From contig CAZBWM010000031.1 in the NCBI GenBank assembly GCA_964495375.1, positions 1 through 64,000 of the forward strand: a stretch of 64,000 nt of DNA, given 5' to 3'. Under the pieces are notes generated by a model that saw nothing but the letters and a program-made list of their open reading frames with translations, was not told where the DNA came from and did no database searches. The position numbers were made by a program, and so were the translations under genes. The DNA comes from JAIESQ01 sp964495375. Its GTDB lineage: Bacteria > Planctomycetota > Planctomycetia > Pirellulales > JAEUIK01. Below, one piece after another: positions 38,535 to 47,308 of the stretch (the first letter of the stretch is position 1; each line of letters starts with the position of its first letter).

Positions 38535-39479
38535 ATGAATGACTTGAAGGTTTTCAGCGGCCGCTCGAACCCCGACCTCACCGGCCGCATCTGCGAGTAT
38601 CTCGGCTTACCGCTGGGGTTGATCTCGCTGAGCAACTTCCCCGACGGCGAAATCTCCTGCAAGGTCGACGAAGACGTCCGCGGCCGCGACGTCTACCTCG
38701 TGCAGCCCACCTGCCCGCCGGTCAACGACAGCTTAATGGAACTGTTGGTGATGATCGAAAGCTGCAAGCGGGCGAGCGCCGAGCGGGTGACGGCCGTCAT
38801 CCCTTATTACGGCTACGCTCGGCAAGACCGCAAAGACGCCGGGCGCGTGCCGATCACCGCCAAGCTCGTGGCCAACATCATTACGCGGGCCGGCGCCGAT
38901 CGCGTGTTGACGATGGACCTGCACGCGGCCCAGATTCAGGGTTTCTTCGACGTGCCGGTCGACCACTTGTACGCGGCGCCGGTGCTGACCGACTACTTCA
39001 CGCGGATGCGGATCCCGAAAGAAGATCTGGTTGTGGTCAGCCCCGACGTCGGCGGCATCAAGCGCGCCTTGGGGCACTCGAAGCGGTTGGGCGGGGCGCT
39101 GGCGATTGTCGATAAGCGGCGGGCCAGCGCTACCGACACCAAGCAGGAGAACATCATCGGCGCGTCGGTCAAAGGCAAGACCTGCCTGATGTTCGACGAC
39201 ATGATCAGCACGGCCGGCTCGATCTGCGGCGCCGCCCAGATCGTGGCCCAGGAGGGGGCCGGCGATATCTACGTGGCAGCCAGCCACGGCGTGCTCTGCG
39301 GCCAGGCCATCGAAAAGCTCTCGGCCGCCCCGATCAAGGGGGTGGTGATCACCGACAGCATCCCGCTCACGCCCGAGAAGAATCTCCCCAAGATCAAGGT
39401 GCTGAGCGTGGCCCCGCTGCTGGGCGAGGCCATCAAACGCATCCATCGCAACGAGTCGGTCAGCCGGCTGTTTGATTAG
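38535..39479 (+). CDS. prs: Ribose-phosphate pyrophosphokinase (PRPP synthetase)
   Basis: 314 residues from ATG 38535, which matches the usual ~315-residue bacterial length; an in-frame ATG at 38427 with GGGAAG upstream would add 36 unconserved residues. It makes PRPP from ribose-5-phosphate and ATP, feeding purine, pyrimidine, histidine, tryptophan and NAD synthesis in the cytosol. Visible landmarks are 'FSGRSNPDL', 'SNFPDGEISCKVDEDVRG', 'PYYGYARQDRK' (ATP-binding), the flexible loop beginning 'DKRRA', and the PRPP-binding loop 'MFDDMISTAGSIC'. All key features are present. It is on the same strand as the nucleotidyltransferase and possibly cotranscribed. Confidence 0.95.
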   Translation: MNDLKVFSGRSNPDLTGRICEYLGLPLGLISLSNFPDGEISCKVDEDVRGRDVYLVQPTCPPVNDSLMELLVMIESCKRASAERVTAVIPYYGYARQDRKDAGRVPITAKLVANIITRAGADRVLTMDLHAAQIQGFFDVPVDHLYAAPVLTDYFTRMRIPKEDLVVVSPDVGGIKRALGHSKRLGGALAIVDKRRASATDTKQENIIGASVKGKTCLMFDDMISTAGSICGAAQIVAQEGAGDIYVAASHGVLCGQAIEKLSAAPIKGVVITDSIPLTPEKNLPKIKVLSVAPLLGEAIKRIHRNESVSRLFD

Positions 39480-40096
39480 GGGCGGGTCAAAGGTTCCGAG
39501 CGGCCGCCATTTCTTGGGCCGTGCCCTCGGCCTGGGGCTGAGTCATGTGCATTTGATCAGCAATCGGAGTGTTTTGGTCGGGGATTCGCTGCGTGTCAGG
39601 CGTTCTTTCTCGTCGCGGGCAAAGTGGCGCAACAAGGATAAAATTTTTGGCGGATTTTTTGTTGACACGCTTGTTGTCTCAGTGCAAACTCGCGGAAGTG
39701 TCCTGCGGATTTCCTTAGGTAGCTAAATCCCGCAGTTTATCGAAAACCAGACGTTTGGTGCCTGCCAACGCGAACAAACTTCACAGTCTGCTGCCGAATG
39801 TCGCAGACGCATCTTTCTGAGCGCCGCTAATGACGGCTAACTAACTTCGACGCGCCGGCTCAATCGTGCCGGTATCGCCCTGCTTTGTGCAGGTCGTTTC
39901 TCAGTCGAAGTCCTACCTTCCGCTCGCGAGCGGTTTTTCGTTCGCGCATTTTTTCGTATCGCCCTGCGCCGGCCCGCGCGCTGTCGCTTCAGTGACTCAC
40001 CTCACGACGGGAGTCACGTTGCCGACGACGCCCCCGTGGCCACGCCTGGGGGGAACGCACCTTCATCATTGATCCACTTACAGGGGAGCACTGCCA
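39480..40096. other. Gene-free stretch upstream of PEP-CTERM gene
   Basis: About 620 bases with no supported gene. A TTGACA lies at 39662 (see promoter entry), giving a potential 5' leader of nearly 400 bases. AGGGGAG at 40081-40088 precedes the next start and is its ribosome site. A short open frame from 39866 is not protein-like. Confidence 0.35.
39662..39690 (+). promoter_or_regulatory. Possible sigma-70 promoter
   Basis: TTGACA at 39662-39667 followed after 17 bases by CAAACT (39685-39690), a poor -10. The region upstream is locally AT-rich ('aaaatttttggcggattttt'). It would serve the PEP-CTERM gene. Weak evidence. Confidence 0.3.
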
Positions 40097-40783
40097 ATGA
40101 CTACCAACTATTTTCGTTTTAGTGCGCCAGCCGCGCTCGCGCTTGTCGTTTCGCTACTTGGCCAGTCCGCCTCGGCCGGCACGATCACATTTACAAACCA
40201 GTCGATCGAACTAAAGGGCACCGGCCTGGGCAACGTACTCGACATCCTCTTCGTGCATGCCAACAACTCAGAATTTGGCTCGGTCACTTGGGACGGCAAC
40301 GCCGACGTCGAAACCGACGACGCCATCAATCAAAGCCAGACGCGCACCGTCGGCGAATTGGCCAAGGTCGGCATCACTACGGCCGCGCAAATCGCCCTGG
40401 TTTTGAACATCGCTGAAGCCGGCAACGAGCCCGATATCAACGTGTTCGACTTCTCGATGCGGTTTACCGACTCGAAAGGTGTACCGCTGTTTGCCGATGC
40501 CGACTATACGGCGCCAGGCGGCGGATTGAATCTCACGCAAGTCGGCGCCGGCGTCGGTGGATCAGGATGGGTGTTCGCCGTAAATCTGTCCCCGGCGGAA
40601 GAAGCGGCACTGTTTGGCGACAGCACCAACCGCATCGGCATGCTAATTACGAGGGCCAACGCTTTTACCGACACCAGCGGCGCGCCCGATGGCTTCTTCA
40701 TCGCGCCGATACCTGAGCCCACGACTTGGGCCATGGCGCTCACGGGGCTGATCGGGTTGCTCGTTTGGCGGCGTAAGCGGTAA
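40097..40783 (+). CDS. PEP-CTERM sorted exported protein
   Basis: 228 residues with a signal peptide ('APAALALVVSLLGQSASAG') and a C-terminal sorting signal 'PIPEPTTWAMALTGLIGLLV' ending in 'WRRKR'. That is the PEP motif, a hydrophobic segment and a basic tail recognised by exosortase-type systems. The middle is beta-rich ('TITFTNQSIELKG', 'VFDFSMRFTDSKG') without a recognised domain. AGGGGAG lies 8 bases before the ATG. No exosortase gene is in the window. It is a monocistronic unit: gene-free stretch before, strong terminator after. Probably a surface or matrix protein. Confidence 0.9.
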   Translation: MTTNYFRFSAPAALALVVSLLGQSASAGTITFTNQSIELKGTGLGNVLDILFVHANNSEFGSVTWDGNADVETDDAINQSQTRTVGELAKVGITTAAQIALVLNIAEAGNEPDINVFDFSMRFTDSKGVPLFADADYTAPGGGLNLTQVGAGVGGSGWVFAVNLSPAEEAALFGDSTNRIGMLITRANAFTDTSGAPDGFFIAPIPEPTTWAMALTGLIGLLVWRRKR

Positions 40784-40832
40784 GCGCGCTGCGACGAGCG
40801 CCCGCTACCGATGAGCATGTTAGGCCGGTACG

Positions 40833-40870
40833 ACTCTCCTTTCCATCGCGGTGGAAAGGAGAGTTTTTTT
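40833..40870 (+). terminator. Rho-independent terminator
   Basis: A perfect 12-bp stem, ACTCTCCTTTCC (40833-40844) pairing with GGAAAGGAGAGT (40853-40864), with an 8-base loop and a run of seven T at 40864-40870. It lies 50 bases after the PEP-CTERM stop and is the clearest intrinsic terminator in the window. Confidence 0.92.
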
Positions 40871-40975
40871 GTGAGCGGCGGAACGCTGCGAAGTGCGGAT
40901 AACGTTGACTACCGCGCTTTGACTATCAATTTCCGGTAGTGGTGCACTCTGAAGAACCCCTTCGAGTGAAAAAGC

Positions 40976-41044
40976 GTGTACCACGGGCTCCGCCCATGCC
41001 GAATTCAGGGCAAGTCGAAGGCACGGGCAGAGCCCGTGGCACAC
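40976..41044. repeat. Imperfect inverted repeat
   Basis: Arms 'ccacgggctccgcccatgcc' (40981-41000) and 'ggcacgggcagagcccgtgg' (41020-41039) pair at 18 of 20 positions and extend weakly outward to 40976 and 41044. It sits between the PEP-CTERM gene terminator and the convergent Gly-rich protein gene. It resembles a small dispersed palindromic element; only one copy is in the window. Confidence 0.6.
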
Positions 41045-41134
41045 GGAATTCAAAGCGAACCACTACCCCATTTTTCTGCCAACCGCAGCGCTTCGGCGAT
41101 GTCGATCGTATCGCCAATCGGCAGTCCCGCGTAA

Positions 41135-42355
41135 CTACGGCTGCGATGGCGCGGCGCCAGCATCGGCCCCGGCGGGGGGCTCTTGCAGCCGGATCAACGT
41201 CATCTGAGTCGACTGCCCGTCGGCATTGTGGACGAGGATCGGAGTTGCATCCTTAGTGAGGTTGGCGATGCCTGCCTCGTAGACCGGCGCTTGATCGCTG
41301 CCGATCGTCCAGGCCGCGCGCTGCGATTTCTTGTCGACCGAACCGTTGATCGGTTCCATGTCGTCGCTCTTCAAGTTGTGATAGTTGCCGCGAATCACGC
41401 CCTGCTTGTCGACGGCCAACTGGAAGATGTCGTTAGAGCTGGTCTCATCACCCGAACAAATCGCGAAGACCCCCAAGGGGAGCCATTTGGTGTCGTCGGC
41501 CGGTGTGGCCGATTGGCCGGCAGCCGCGAGCTGCGTGGCCTGTTCGGCATATTCTTGCGGCGTGCCCGCGGCGTCGCCGTTCACATACATGGCGTCAGGC
41601 TGGGCGACCACGTTGCCGCCATAGTCGTAGGCGACCGGTTGCGCGGCGAGACCCAGCCCGCGGGCAAGCGATCCATAGCCTGGGTGCGTGTACAGCGAAG
41701 CGTTGACGACGTTGGTTGGTTGCCAGGAGTTTGAATAGGCGGCCAATGCGGCCGTATCGTAGCGTCGGTAGTCGGCGGCGCGAAACGCCGCGGCTTGCGT
41801 GTCGAGCGCGGCGGCCGAAGTGTAGTAAGTGCCGTAGCGACGATCGGCCCCGTACGCCCCGTAGTAAGGCGAGCCGATGCCGCCCGGTCGAGCGTTGGCA
41901 GCGACAGCGCCCGCGGCGCCGGGGTGTGCGATCGAACTGCCGGCTGCCGGAGTTGTGGCCGCGGGAGTTGTGGCGGCCGTGGAAGTTCCGGGCCGATTGC
42001 GAGCGCCGCTCGCGGTGGGCACGCCTGACGCGCGGGCACCCGGACGCGTTCGTTGGCCCGCACCGGCGGAAGCCGCGCCGCCGCGCCCATAGGGCCCCAT
42101 GGCGGCGCCGGGTCCCCCGGTTCCTGGTCGGCCGCCCGGGGCACCACCACTCAGTCCACCGCCGAACCCGCCGCGCTGTGGTCCGCCTGCGCCGCCGCGA
42201 TTGCCCTGCATGCCGCCGGCACCACGCGCACTATTCATGGGAACGCCGGCCCCGCCGCGCGAACGCCCGCCGCCGCCGCGAGCACCAGCGGCTTGCGGCG
42301 CCGGAAGCAACAGTGAGAGCACGAGCAAAGAAACAGCCAGGTGCTGCAAACGCAT
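41135..42355 (-). CDS. Secreted Gly/Ala-rich protein with conserved C-terminal domain
   Basis: 406 residues from ATG 42355 at the start of a signal peptide ('LAVSLLVLSLLLPAPQAAGA'); 27 upstream codons in frame are not protein-like. Residues 30-160 are low-complexity, rich in Gly, Ala, Arg and Pro ('RGGGGRSRGGAGVP', 'GGFGGGLSGGAPGG'). A Tyr-containing middle ('SPYYGAYGADRRYG') follows. The C-terminal ~110 residues look folded: 'WLPLGVFAICSGDETSSNDI', 'DKQGVIRGNYHN' and 'SQRAAWTIGSD'. That domain is known to me only from planctomycete hypothetical proteins. Likely exported and perhaps wall-associated. Confidence 0.7.
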   Translation of the reverse strand: MRLQHLAVSLLVLSLLLPAPQAAGARGGGGRSRGGAGVPMNSARGAGGMQGNRGGAGGPQRGGFGGGLSGGAPGGRPGTGGPGAAMGPYGRGGAASAGAGQRTRPGARASGVPTASGARNRPGTSTAATTPAATTPAAGSSIAHPGAAGAVAANARPGGIGSPYYGAYGADRRYGTYYTSAAALDTQAAAFRAADYRRYDTAALAAYSNSWQPTNVVNASLYTHPGYGSLARGLGLAAQPVAYDYGGNVVAQPDAMYVNGDAAGTPQEYAEQATQLAAAGQSATPADDTKWLPLGVFAICSGDETSSNDIFQLAVDKQGVIRGNYHNLKSDDMEPINGSVDKKSQRAAWTIGSDQAPVYEAGIANLTKDATPILVHNADGQSTQMTLIRLQEPPAGADAGAAPSQP

Positions 42356-42460
42356 ATCAGGAAACTCCAGGGAGGTTGTATCGTGCGAGTTGCGCGGCGC
42401 GTTAAGTGGTTCGCGAGGCGCGAATCCGTGCTGCACGCAGTGCGAGCGCCGCGGCCGGCG

Positions 42461-43459
42461 TCACTTCTCGGTTTTGATTCGTGTGATTTTGACGGGGGCC
42501 AGATCGTCGAGCGGGGCGTCGTCGAGCTGCCGATCGATCGATTGCCAGGTGAAGGTGTCCTCGTTTACGCGGCGCAAAATGTTGGTTTCCGCCAGGCTGC
42601 TGCCTTCGGCCAGCGTGCCCGTGGCGTTGAGCAACCAGTGGTCGCCGTCGCGGTTCCAGTCGGCTTCGCCGATTCCGCCGTCGGCCTCGAAGGTCCAGGA
42701 ATGGAGCAAGCCGGTCTCGGGATCGACGCCGATCACCTGATGGCCACTCAGCTCGCGGTCCCGCCCTTTCGCGGAAAATTTCGCGTGAATGAATTTCTTG
42801 TTCGCGTCCCACGTGTAGGTCGTCTGCACTTCGACCCCTTCGCCGGCCGACGACTTCCACTGGCCGATCAACCAGGCGAGATCTTCCAGCGGCGACTCTT
42901 CACGTTCGGCTTCGCTCAGCAGGGCCAAGCGCCATTTGCCCTGCTCACGCACCAACAGCGCGCTGTAATGCGCACGCGTGCTGGGAGCGGCCGGGCCACG
43001 CCGCACCGTGACGGTCCCTTCTTGCGTGGCCGAGTCGGCCGACAGAAAGCGGAGCGACTCGCCGCGCAGATCGGCCGAAACCTCGGGCGTTTTGGCGAAG
43101 AAGGCCGTGAAGCCTGCTTCGAGCGCGTCGCGCCCATTGGCCGAAACACCTTGTGCGTTGCGGTATTCCCCTTCGGCAGTCCAGTGCCCGGCCAGCGCTT
43201 TGGCGTCGCGGGCTTCAAAAGCTTTGACAAACGAGGTCAGCAGCTCGCGAATTTCGGCGGTATCCTTGGCGCGTGCCGCGGGCGGAGCGGCTGCCGGGGC
43301 TGCCGCGGAAGTTGCACCTGCTGGGCGCGATGGGCGAGTCGTCCCTTCTTGAGCGCGCGAGTGTCCTAGTGTGCCGCAGAAACCGGCGAGCACGAGCGCG
43401 GTGCCAAGGGCGCGGGGAGTCGACAATTCCGGCACCCGATTCAAGAAACGCAAGAGCAT
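42461..43459 (-). CDS. Secreted NTF2-like (SnoaL/DUF4440 type) protein with second lipocalin-like domain
   Basis: 332 residues with an N-terminal hydrophobic segment ('ALGTALVLAGFCGTLGHSRA') and an Ala/Pro linker to about residue 65. Residues 65-185 match the NTF2/SnoaL-like fold of the SgcJ/EcaC group: 'EIRELLTSFVKAFEARDAKA', 'HWTAEGEYRNAQG' and 'GKWRLALLSE'. The C-terminal half ('LIGQWKSSAGEGVEVQTTY', 'ELSGHQVIGVDPETGLLHSW') resembles a DUF1579-like beta-barrel. The two-domain arrangement probably binds a small ligand outside the cytoplasm. No catalytic residues are assigned. It lies about 100 bases upstream of the Gly-rich protein gene on the same strand. Confidence 0.75.
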   Translation of the reverse strand: MLLRFLNRVPELSTPRALGTALVLAGFCGTLGHSRAQEGTTRPSRPAGATSAAAPAAAPPAARAKDTAEIRELLTSFVKAFEARDAKALAGHWTAEGEYRNAQGVSANGRDALEAGFTAFFAKTPEVSADLRGESLRFLSADSATQEGTVTVRRGPAAPSTRAHYSALLVREQGKWRLALLSEAEREESPLEDLAWLIGQWKSSAGEGVEVQTTYTWDANKKFIHAKFSAKGRDRELSGHQVIGVDPETGLLHSWTFEADGGIGEADWNRDGDHWLLNATGTLAEGSSLAETNILRRVNEDTFTWQSIDRQLDDAPLDDLAPVKITRIKTEK

Positions 43460-43634
43460 GGAACCTCAATTCGGCTCGGGCCGAAAACGACAATGTGAAT
43501 TGACATTAATGCATCGCGAACGTCAGCGCGAGTGCGCGTTGGGCCACAGCCTAACGAGCAGATCAGGTGATGAGCAAGATACTGCCAGTGATTTACTGGA
43601 ATATCACCCAAAGAGGGGGAGTGCGACAATTCGC

Positions 43635-45068
43635 TCAGCCGATCGCAGTACCTTCGACTTCGAAATGAGGAGCGGCATCAGCGAGGTGCTCGCCCGATTT
43701 CATCATCGGGGCGGGGACTACACGCGGTAAGTTATCAGTCGCGTCCCCTGTCAGCGCCAAGTTCTGCGCCGCGACGATTGCTTTGGCGCGGGCTTCAGGC
43801 GTGAAATGAGCACGCATACTCCACAAATAAATCGCCGATGCAGCCGCCACGAAGCTTGCCACGCCGACGACGAGCGATTGTCGCTCGCTACCAGAAAACG
43901 CGACGGCCAGCGCCGCCACGGCCAGCGGCAATCGCAACAGTTCGGCCCACCAGGCCCAGCGCTGCCGCTCGAACAACCCGCCGAAGGCCGCCAGGCCCAA
44001 CAGTACCACGGCAGTCGGTAGCACCAACGACACCAGTGGCACGCGCTTGGCTGCTTCCAGCACACTGGTCGCCATGACCAGCACCACCACAAAGTGCACG
44101 AGCACGTAGACCGCGATGGATGCTGGCACCCGCGTGTCGTACTTGATCACTTTATCGGACTGCACGTCGGGCGTGTCAGGGCGCGGGGGCAAACCGCGCG
44201 GCTGCCAGCCCGGCGGCATGAACCAGATTTTGATTTTGTCGAACCAGTGGGGCGCCGAGCGAGCGACTTCCCACAGCTCGATATATTCGTGTACGTTCGC
44301 CCAGAAGGGGTTCCAGCTCGACAACGGGCGGACGATGCCGTAGACGGGCTCTTCTTCCTCGGCCTGAAACGTGCCGAACATGCGGTCCCAAATGATCAGT
44401 GTGCCGGCGTGGTTCTTGTCGAGATACTTCACGTTGCGGCCGTGATGCACGCGGTGGTGCGAAGGGGTATTGAGCACCCACTCGAGCGGCCCCAACTTGC
44501 CGACCAGCCGGGTGTGAATCCAGAACTGGTAGAGCGTGTCGAACGACGAGACCGCCACGAACCACAATGGCGGAAAGCCGAGCAATGCCAAAGGCAGATA
44601 AAACGCCCAGGAGAAAAACGGCTGGAACGTCCCCTGCCGGAGCGCGACCGCCAGGTTGTACTCCTCACTCTGATGGTGCACGGCGTGCGCCGCCCAGGGC
44701 GCGTTCATCTCGTGGCTGGCACGGTGGAACCAGTAGTAGCAGAAATCGACACCGAGAAAGAGCCCGGCGGCCGCCAGCCAGCGGCCCGCGGTCGAGAGCT
44801 GTTCGACGTCGACCAGATTCCAGCCGTGCGACGTGCTGAAGTTGTAGACCGTGATGTAGCCCAGCAACAGCAGCGTGGCGGCAAACGCTCCGGTGATCGT
44901 TTGCAGGATGCCGCAGCTTAGGTCGTTGATCGAGTCGTTCAGGCGGTAGACACGCTTTTGTTCCCAGCGGGCGGCCAGCACCTCGAGGCCGATCAACAAA
45001 AAGAAGAACGGCACCGCGTAGGTGATGTATGGGATGTTGCTGCCCAGGGCACGATCGAGAAAATCCAC
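43635..45068 (-). CDS. Sterol desaturase / fatty acid hydroxylase family membrane protein
   Basis: 477 residues with several membrane segments at both ends. The di-iron histidine clusters of the family are present: H115-R-A-S-H119, 'HAVHH' (128-132), H185, and 'HHRVHH' (204-209). The family inserts or removes C-H functions on sterols, carotenoids or fatty chains using O2 at a di-iron site. The C-terminal ~150 residues add further membrane helices beyond the core domain. The lipid substrate is not readable. No sterol- or hopanoid-synthesis genes are nearby to narrow it. Confidence 0.85.
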   Translation of the reverse strand: MDFLDRALGSNIPYITYAVPFFFLLIGLEVLAARWEQKRVYRLNDSINDLSCGILQTITGAFAATLLLLGYITVYNFSTSHGWNLVDVEQLSTAGRWLAAAGLFLGVDFCYYWFHRASHEMNAPWAAHAVHHQSEEYNLAVALRQGTFQPFFSWAFYLPLALLGFPPLWFVAVSSFDTLYQFWIHTRLVGKLGPLEWVLNTPSHHRVHHGRNVKYLDKNHAGTLIIWDRMFGTFQAEEEEPVYGIVRPLSSWNPFWANVHEYIELWEVARSAPHWFDKIKIWFMPPGWQPRGLPPRPDTPDVQSDKVIKYDTRVPASIAVYVLVHFVVVLVMATSVLEAAKRVPLVSLVLPTAVVLLGLAAFGGLFERQRWAWWAELLRLPLAVAALAVAFSGSERQSLVVGVASFVAAASAIYLWSMRAHFTPEARAKAIVAAQNLALTGDATDNLPRVVPAPMMKSGEHLADAAPHFEVEGTAIG

Positions 45069-45201
45069 CGCTTCGTCGGCTCCGTATGATCCGCGACGAC
45101 AAACGCATCGTAATTTGTCAGCAAGCTAGCGCGCGGGACCAGTCCCGCGGCTACAAGCTCGTCGCTTAACACTGAACTCTGAATCCTAAAAAACGGAAAA
45201 C

Positions 45202-46377
45202 TCAGTTCCCTTCTGCCTCTTCCGCGTCGGCTTTCTCAGCGTCTTCCTTATCCCCCTCGGCTGCTTCCTTGTCCTTGGCTTTGCCGCGGGCCTTCTTGTC
45301 GCCGGGGGTTTCGATCTTGGTGAGCATCAGCGTGCCGTCTTCGTTGTTGATGCGGTAGCTGAAATTGCGGAGGAACGTCATGCCTAAGAGAGGCGCCGCT
45401 TTGGGGAGCCCTTCGGGGAAAACGGCGCACTCGACGTTCTCGACGACGAACTTGCCGACGCGAATGCTCTTGGCGACCACCAGTGTGGCCGGAATCGGGC
45501 GGCCGTCGGCCAGCTCGAGCATGATCTGCGGATCATTCTCCTTGGGCGTCAGTCCGACGTCGACCGCCATTTTGTAGGGGAGTGCGATCAGGCTGGCGCC
45601 GGTGTCGATCGCCATTTCCTTGCTATAGCGATCGTCGAAGACGACTTGCACGTAGTACATGTCGGCCTCGTCGCGGCGCAGTTTGATCGTCTCGGCGAGC
45701 ACCACGTCTTCGAGCTTCTTGAGCGCGAGCAGATTCTTCTTGAACGGGGCCGACGGGCCGAGCGGCAGTGGTTTGGCCGCGCCGGTGTTGAGCTTCTCGA
45801 TCGCGGCTTTGAGTTCCGGATCGGCGGCCAGGTCTTCGTACTTTTCGCCCAGCGCGTCGGCCTCGCGACGCATCTTCAGCAAGTGCTCGGTGTAAGCGTC
45901 GCGTGCGCCCGTGGCGCGGCTTTCAGCGGCGGAGAGCGCCTGCTTGACCTCGGTTCCTTCTTCGAGAATGCGGATGCGGTCTTCGGCCTCTTCCATCAGG
46001 TCGATCAGCCGATTGACGCTGGCGGCGTCGCGCGTGTTTTGCAACATGCCGCGCATCTTGCGGCGCTCCTGCACCAGTTGCACGATCGTGGCGCGGCGCT
46101 CCGTCTCCAGGGCGTTCGCTTTCTCGAGCTGCTTGGTCGCGTCGAACACCTTGCGCTGCAGCGTGCGGGCGTCCTTAAAGAGCTTGTTGAAGTCGTTCTC
46201 TGCCGGCAGCAGGTAGCCGGTGGTCGTCTTCTTCAAACCGCGGGCCTGCACGACACCGGCCGGCTCTTGGGCGTCGAGCTTCTCATCGGTCTTGTCGTCG
46301 GCGGCGCCCAACGGCAACACCATCAAGCAAGGCAATAACAACCACAGCGCAGAGATGAACGTCTTGCGCAAACGCAT
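45202..46377 (-). CDS. Secreted retropepsin-like aspartic protease with coiled coil
   Basis: 391 residues from ATG 46377, with AAAGGGGAG 7 bases upstream and a signal peptide ('ISALWLLLPCLMVLPLGAA'). Residues about 60-200 are a charged coiled coil ('RATIVQLVQERRKMRGML'). The protease domain follows, with D258 in 'MAIDTGASLIALPYKMAVDV', 'LELADGRPIPATLVVAKSIR' and 'APLLGMTFLRNFSYRIN', the layout of single-domain bacterial aspartyl proteases that work as dimers. The tail is Lys/Glu/Ala-rich. Probably periplasmic. The substrate is unknown. Confidence 0.85.
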   Translation of the reverse strand: MRLRKTFISALWLLLPCLMVLPLGAADDKTDEKLDAQEPAGVVQARGLKKTTTGYLLPAENDFNKLFKDARTLQRKVFDATKQLEKANALETERRATIVQLVQERRKMRGMLQNTRDAASVNRLIDLMEEAEDRIRILEEGTEVKQALSAAESRATGARDAYTEHLLKMRREADALGEKYEDLAADPELKAAIEKLNTGAAKPLPLGPSAPFKKNLLALKKLEDVVLAETIKLRRDEADMYYVQVVFDDRYSKEMAIDTGASLIALPYKMAVDVGLTPKENDPQIMLELADGRPIPATLVVAKSIRVGKFVVENVECAVFPEGLPKAAPLLGMTFLRNFSYRINNEDGTLMLTKIETPGDKKARGKAKDKEAAEGDKEDAEKADAEEAEGN

Positions 46378-46739
46378 GTGAGCACTCCCCTTTAGTCTTG
46401 GCAACTGGTACAGGGCGACAGTCGCACCGCCGGCCGCGGCGCCGTCGCATTGGTTGATGGTTAGTCTTCGCCCAAGTGAGATCGAACGAGTTGCCTCGGC
46501 GCGCTGTTCCGGCGCAAGCCTAGTGCTCTACTCTGTACCCGTGCTCTACTCAAAGATAACGCGCCACGGGCAGCCTCGGAGACCGCCCGCGTGTTCCGCG
46601 CGAAACCAGCGGTGATTATCCCCTGCGAAAGACACCGAAGTCAAATCGGTAAATCGAACCGGCGCAGGCAGGGCAGAAAAAGGGGGAGAAGCGCGTGGGC
46701 CGTGGTATTGGATTTCGCGCTTGCCAGCCTGTGGTTGCC
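46378..46739. other. Gene-free stretch
   Basis: About 360 bases between the aspartic protease gene and a small hypothetical gene, both on the minus strand. No supported gene and no clear terminator or promoter were found. Confidence 0.35.
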
Positions 46740-47219
46740 CTAGTTGGCCGCGGTCAACAGATCGTCGGCCAGCCGCAGCAGCACTTCGCGGGTGACATGC
46801 GCTGGCACGCGCTCGCGCAGCGCGCCCGGTTTCGCCCGATACCGGCATAAGCTCACCTCGCCGGTGCGCTTGACTAGCAGCTCGTAGTAGCTGGTCGAGT
46901 CGTCCCCCTGCTGCGGTGGACTGGAACGCAACTGCACCGTGCATTGCTGGGGATCGACTTCGATCGGGCAGATCGGTTCGAGCAGATAGGTTAACCGCCG
47001 CGAAAGGGTGTCGGCGATTTGCTTCAGCCGATCGACCCCCAAGCCCGCGAGCTTGTCGTCGTGCAGGGCCAACCAATCGAAGGCGCAGGCCAATGTGTCC
47101 AGCGCGACGAGCTCGCAAGTCAGCCGGCGACCGACCTCGGCAGCAGCGACCGTCACGCATCCACCGGAGAATGGCGGCGTGTTGGCAAGCTCGGCGGTGA
47201 AGTCGGCTTTGAGGGACAT
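46740..47219 (-). CDS. Conserved-looking hypothetical protein (159 aa)
   Basis: A soluble 159-residue protein with even, protein-like composition: 'MSLKADFTAELANTPPFSGG', 'RLTYLLEPICPIEVDPQQC' and 'YYELLVKRTGEVSLCRYR'. There is no signal peptide or membrane segment. No family was recognised. It lies downstream of the spoVR gene on the same strand, about 90 bases away, and could be the last gene of that unit. Confidence 0.65.
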   Translation of the reverse strand: MSLKADFTAELANTPPFSGGCVTVAAAEVGRRLTCELVALDTLACAFDWLALHDDKLAGLGVDRLKQIADTLSRRLTYLLEPICPIEVDPQQCTVQLRSSPPQQGDDSTSYYELLVKRTGEVSLCRYRAKPGALRERVPAHVTREVLLRLADDLLTAAN

Positions 47220-47226
47220 GGGGGGC

Positions 47227-47258
47227 AGTTTTCAGGTTTCAGTATTCAGTTTTCAGTA
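47227..47258. repeat. Short TTCAG repeats
   Basis: 'agttttcaggtttcagtatt' and the following bases contain four TTCAG motifs in about 30 bases just upstream of the 46740-47219 gene. A simple-sequence tract of unknown significance. Confidence 0.4.
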
Positions 47259-47308
47259 CGGCGCGATTCGATGTCTGCCAACCAGTAACTGACTACCTTC
47301 CACTCTAA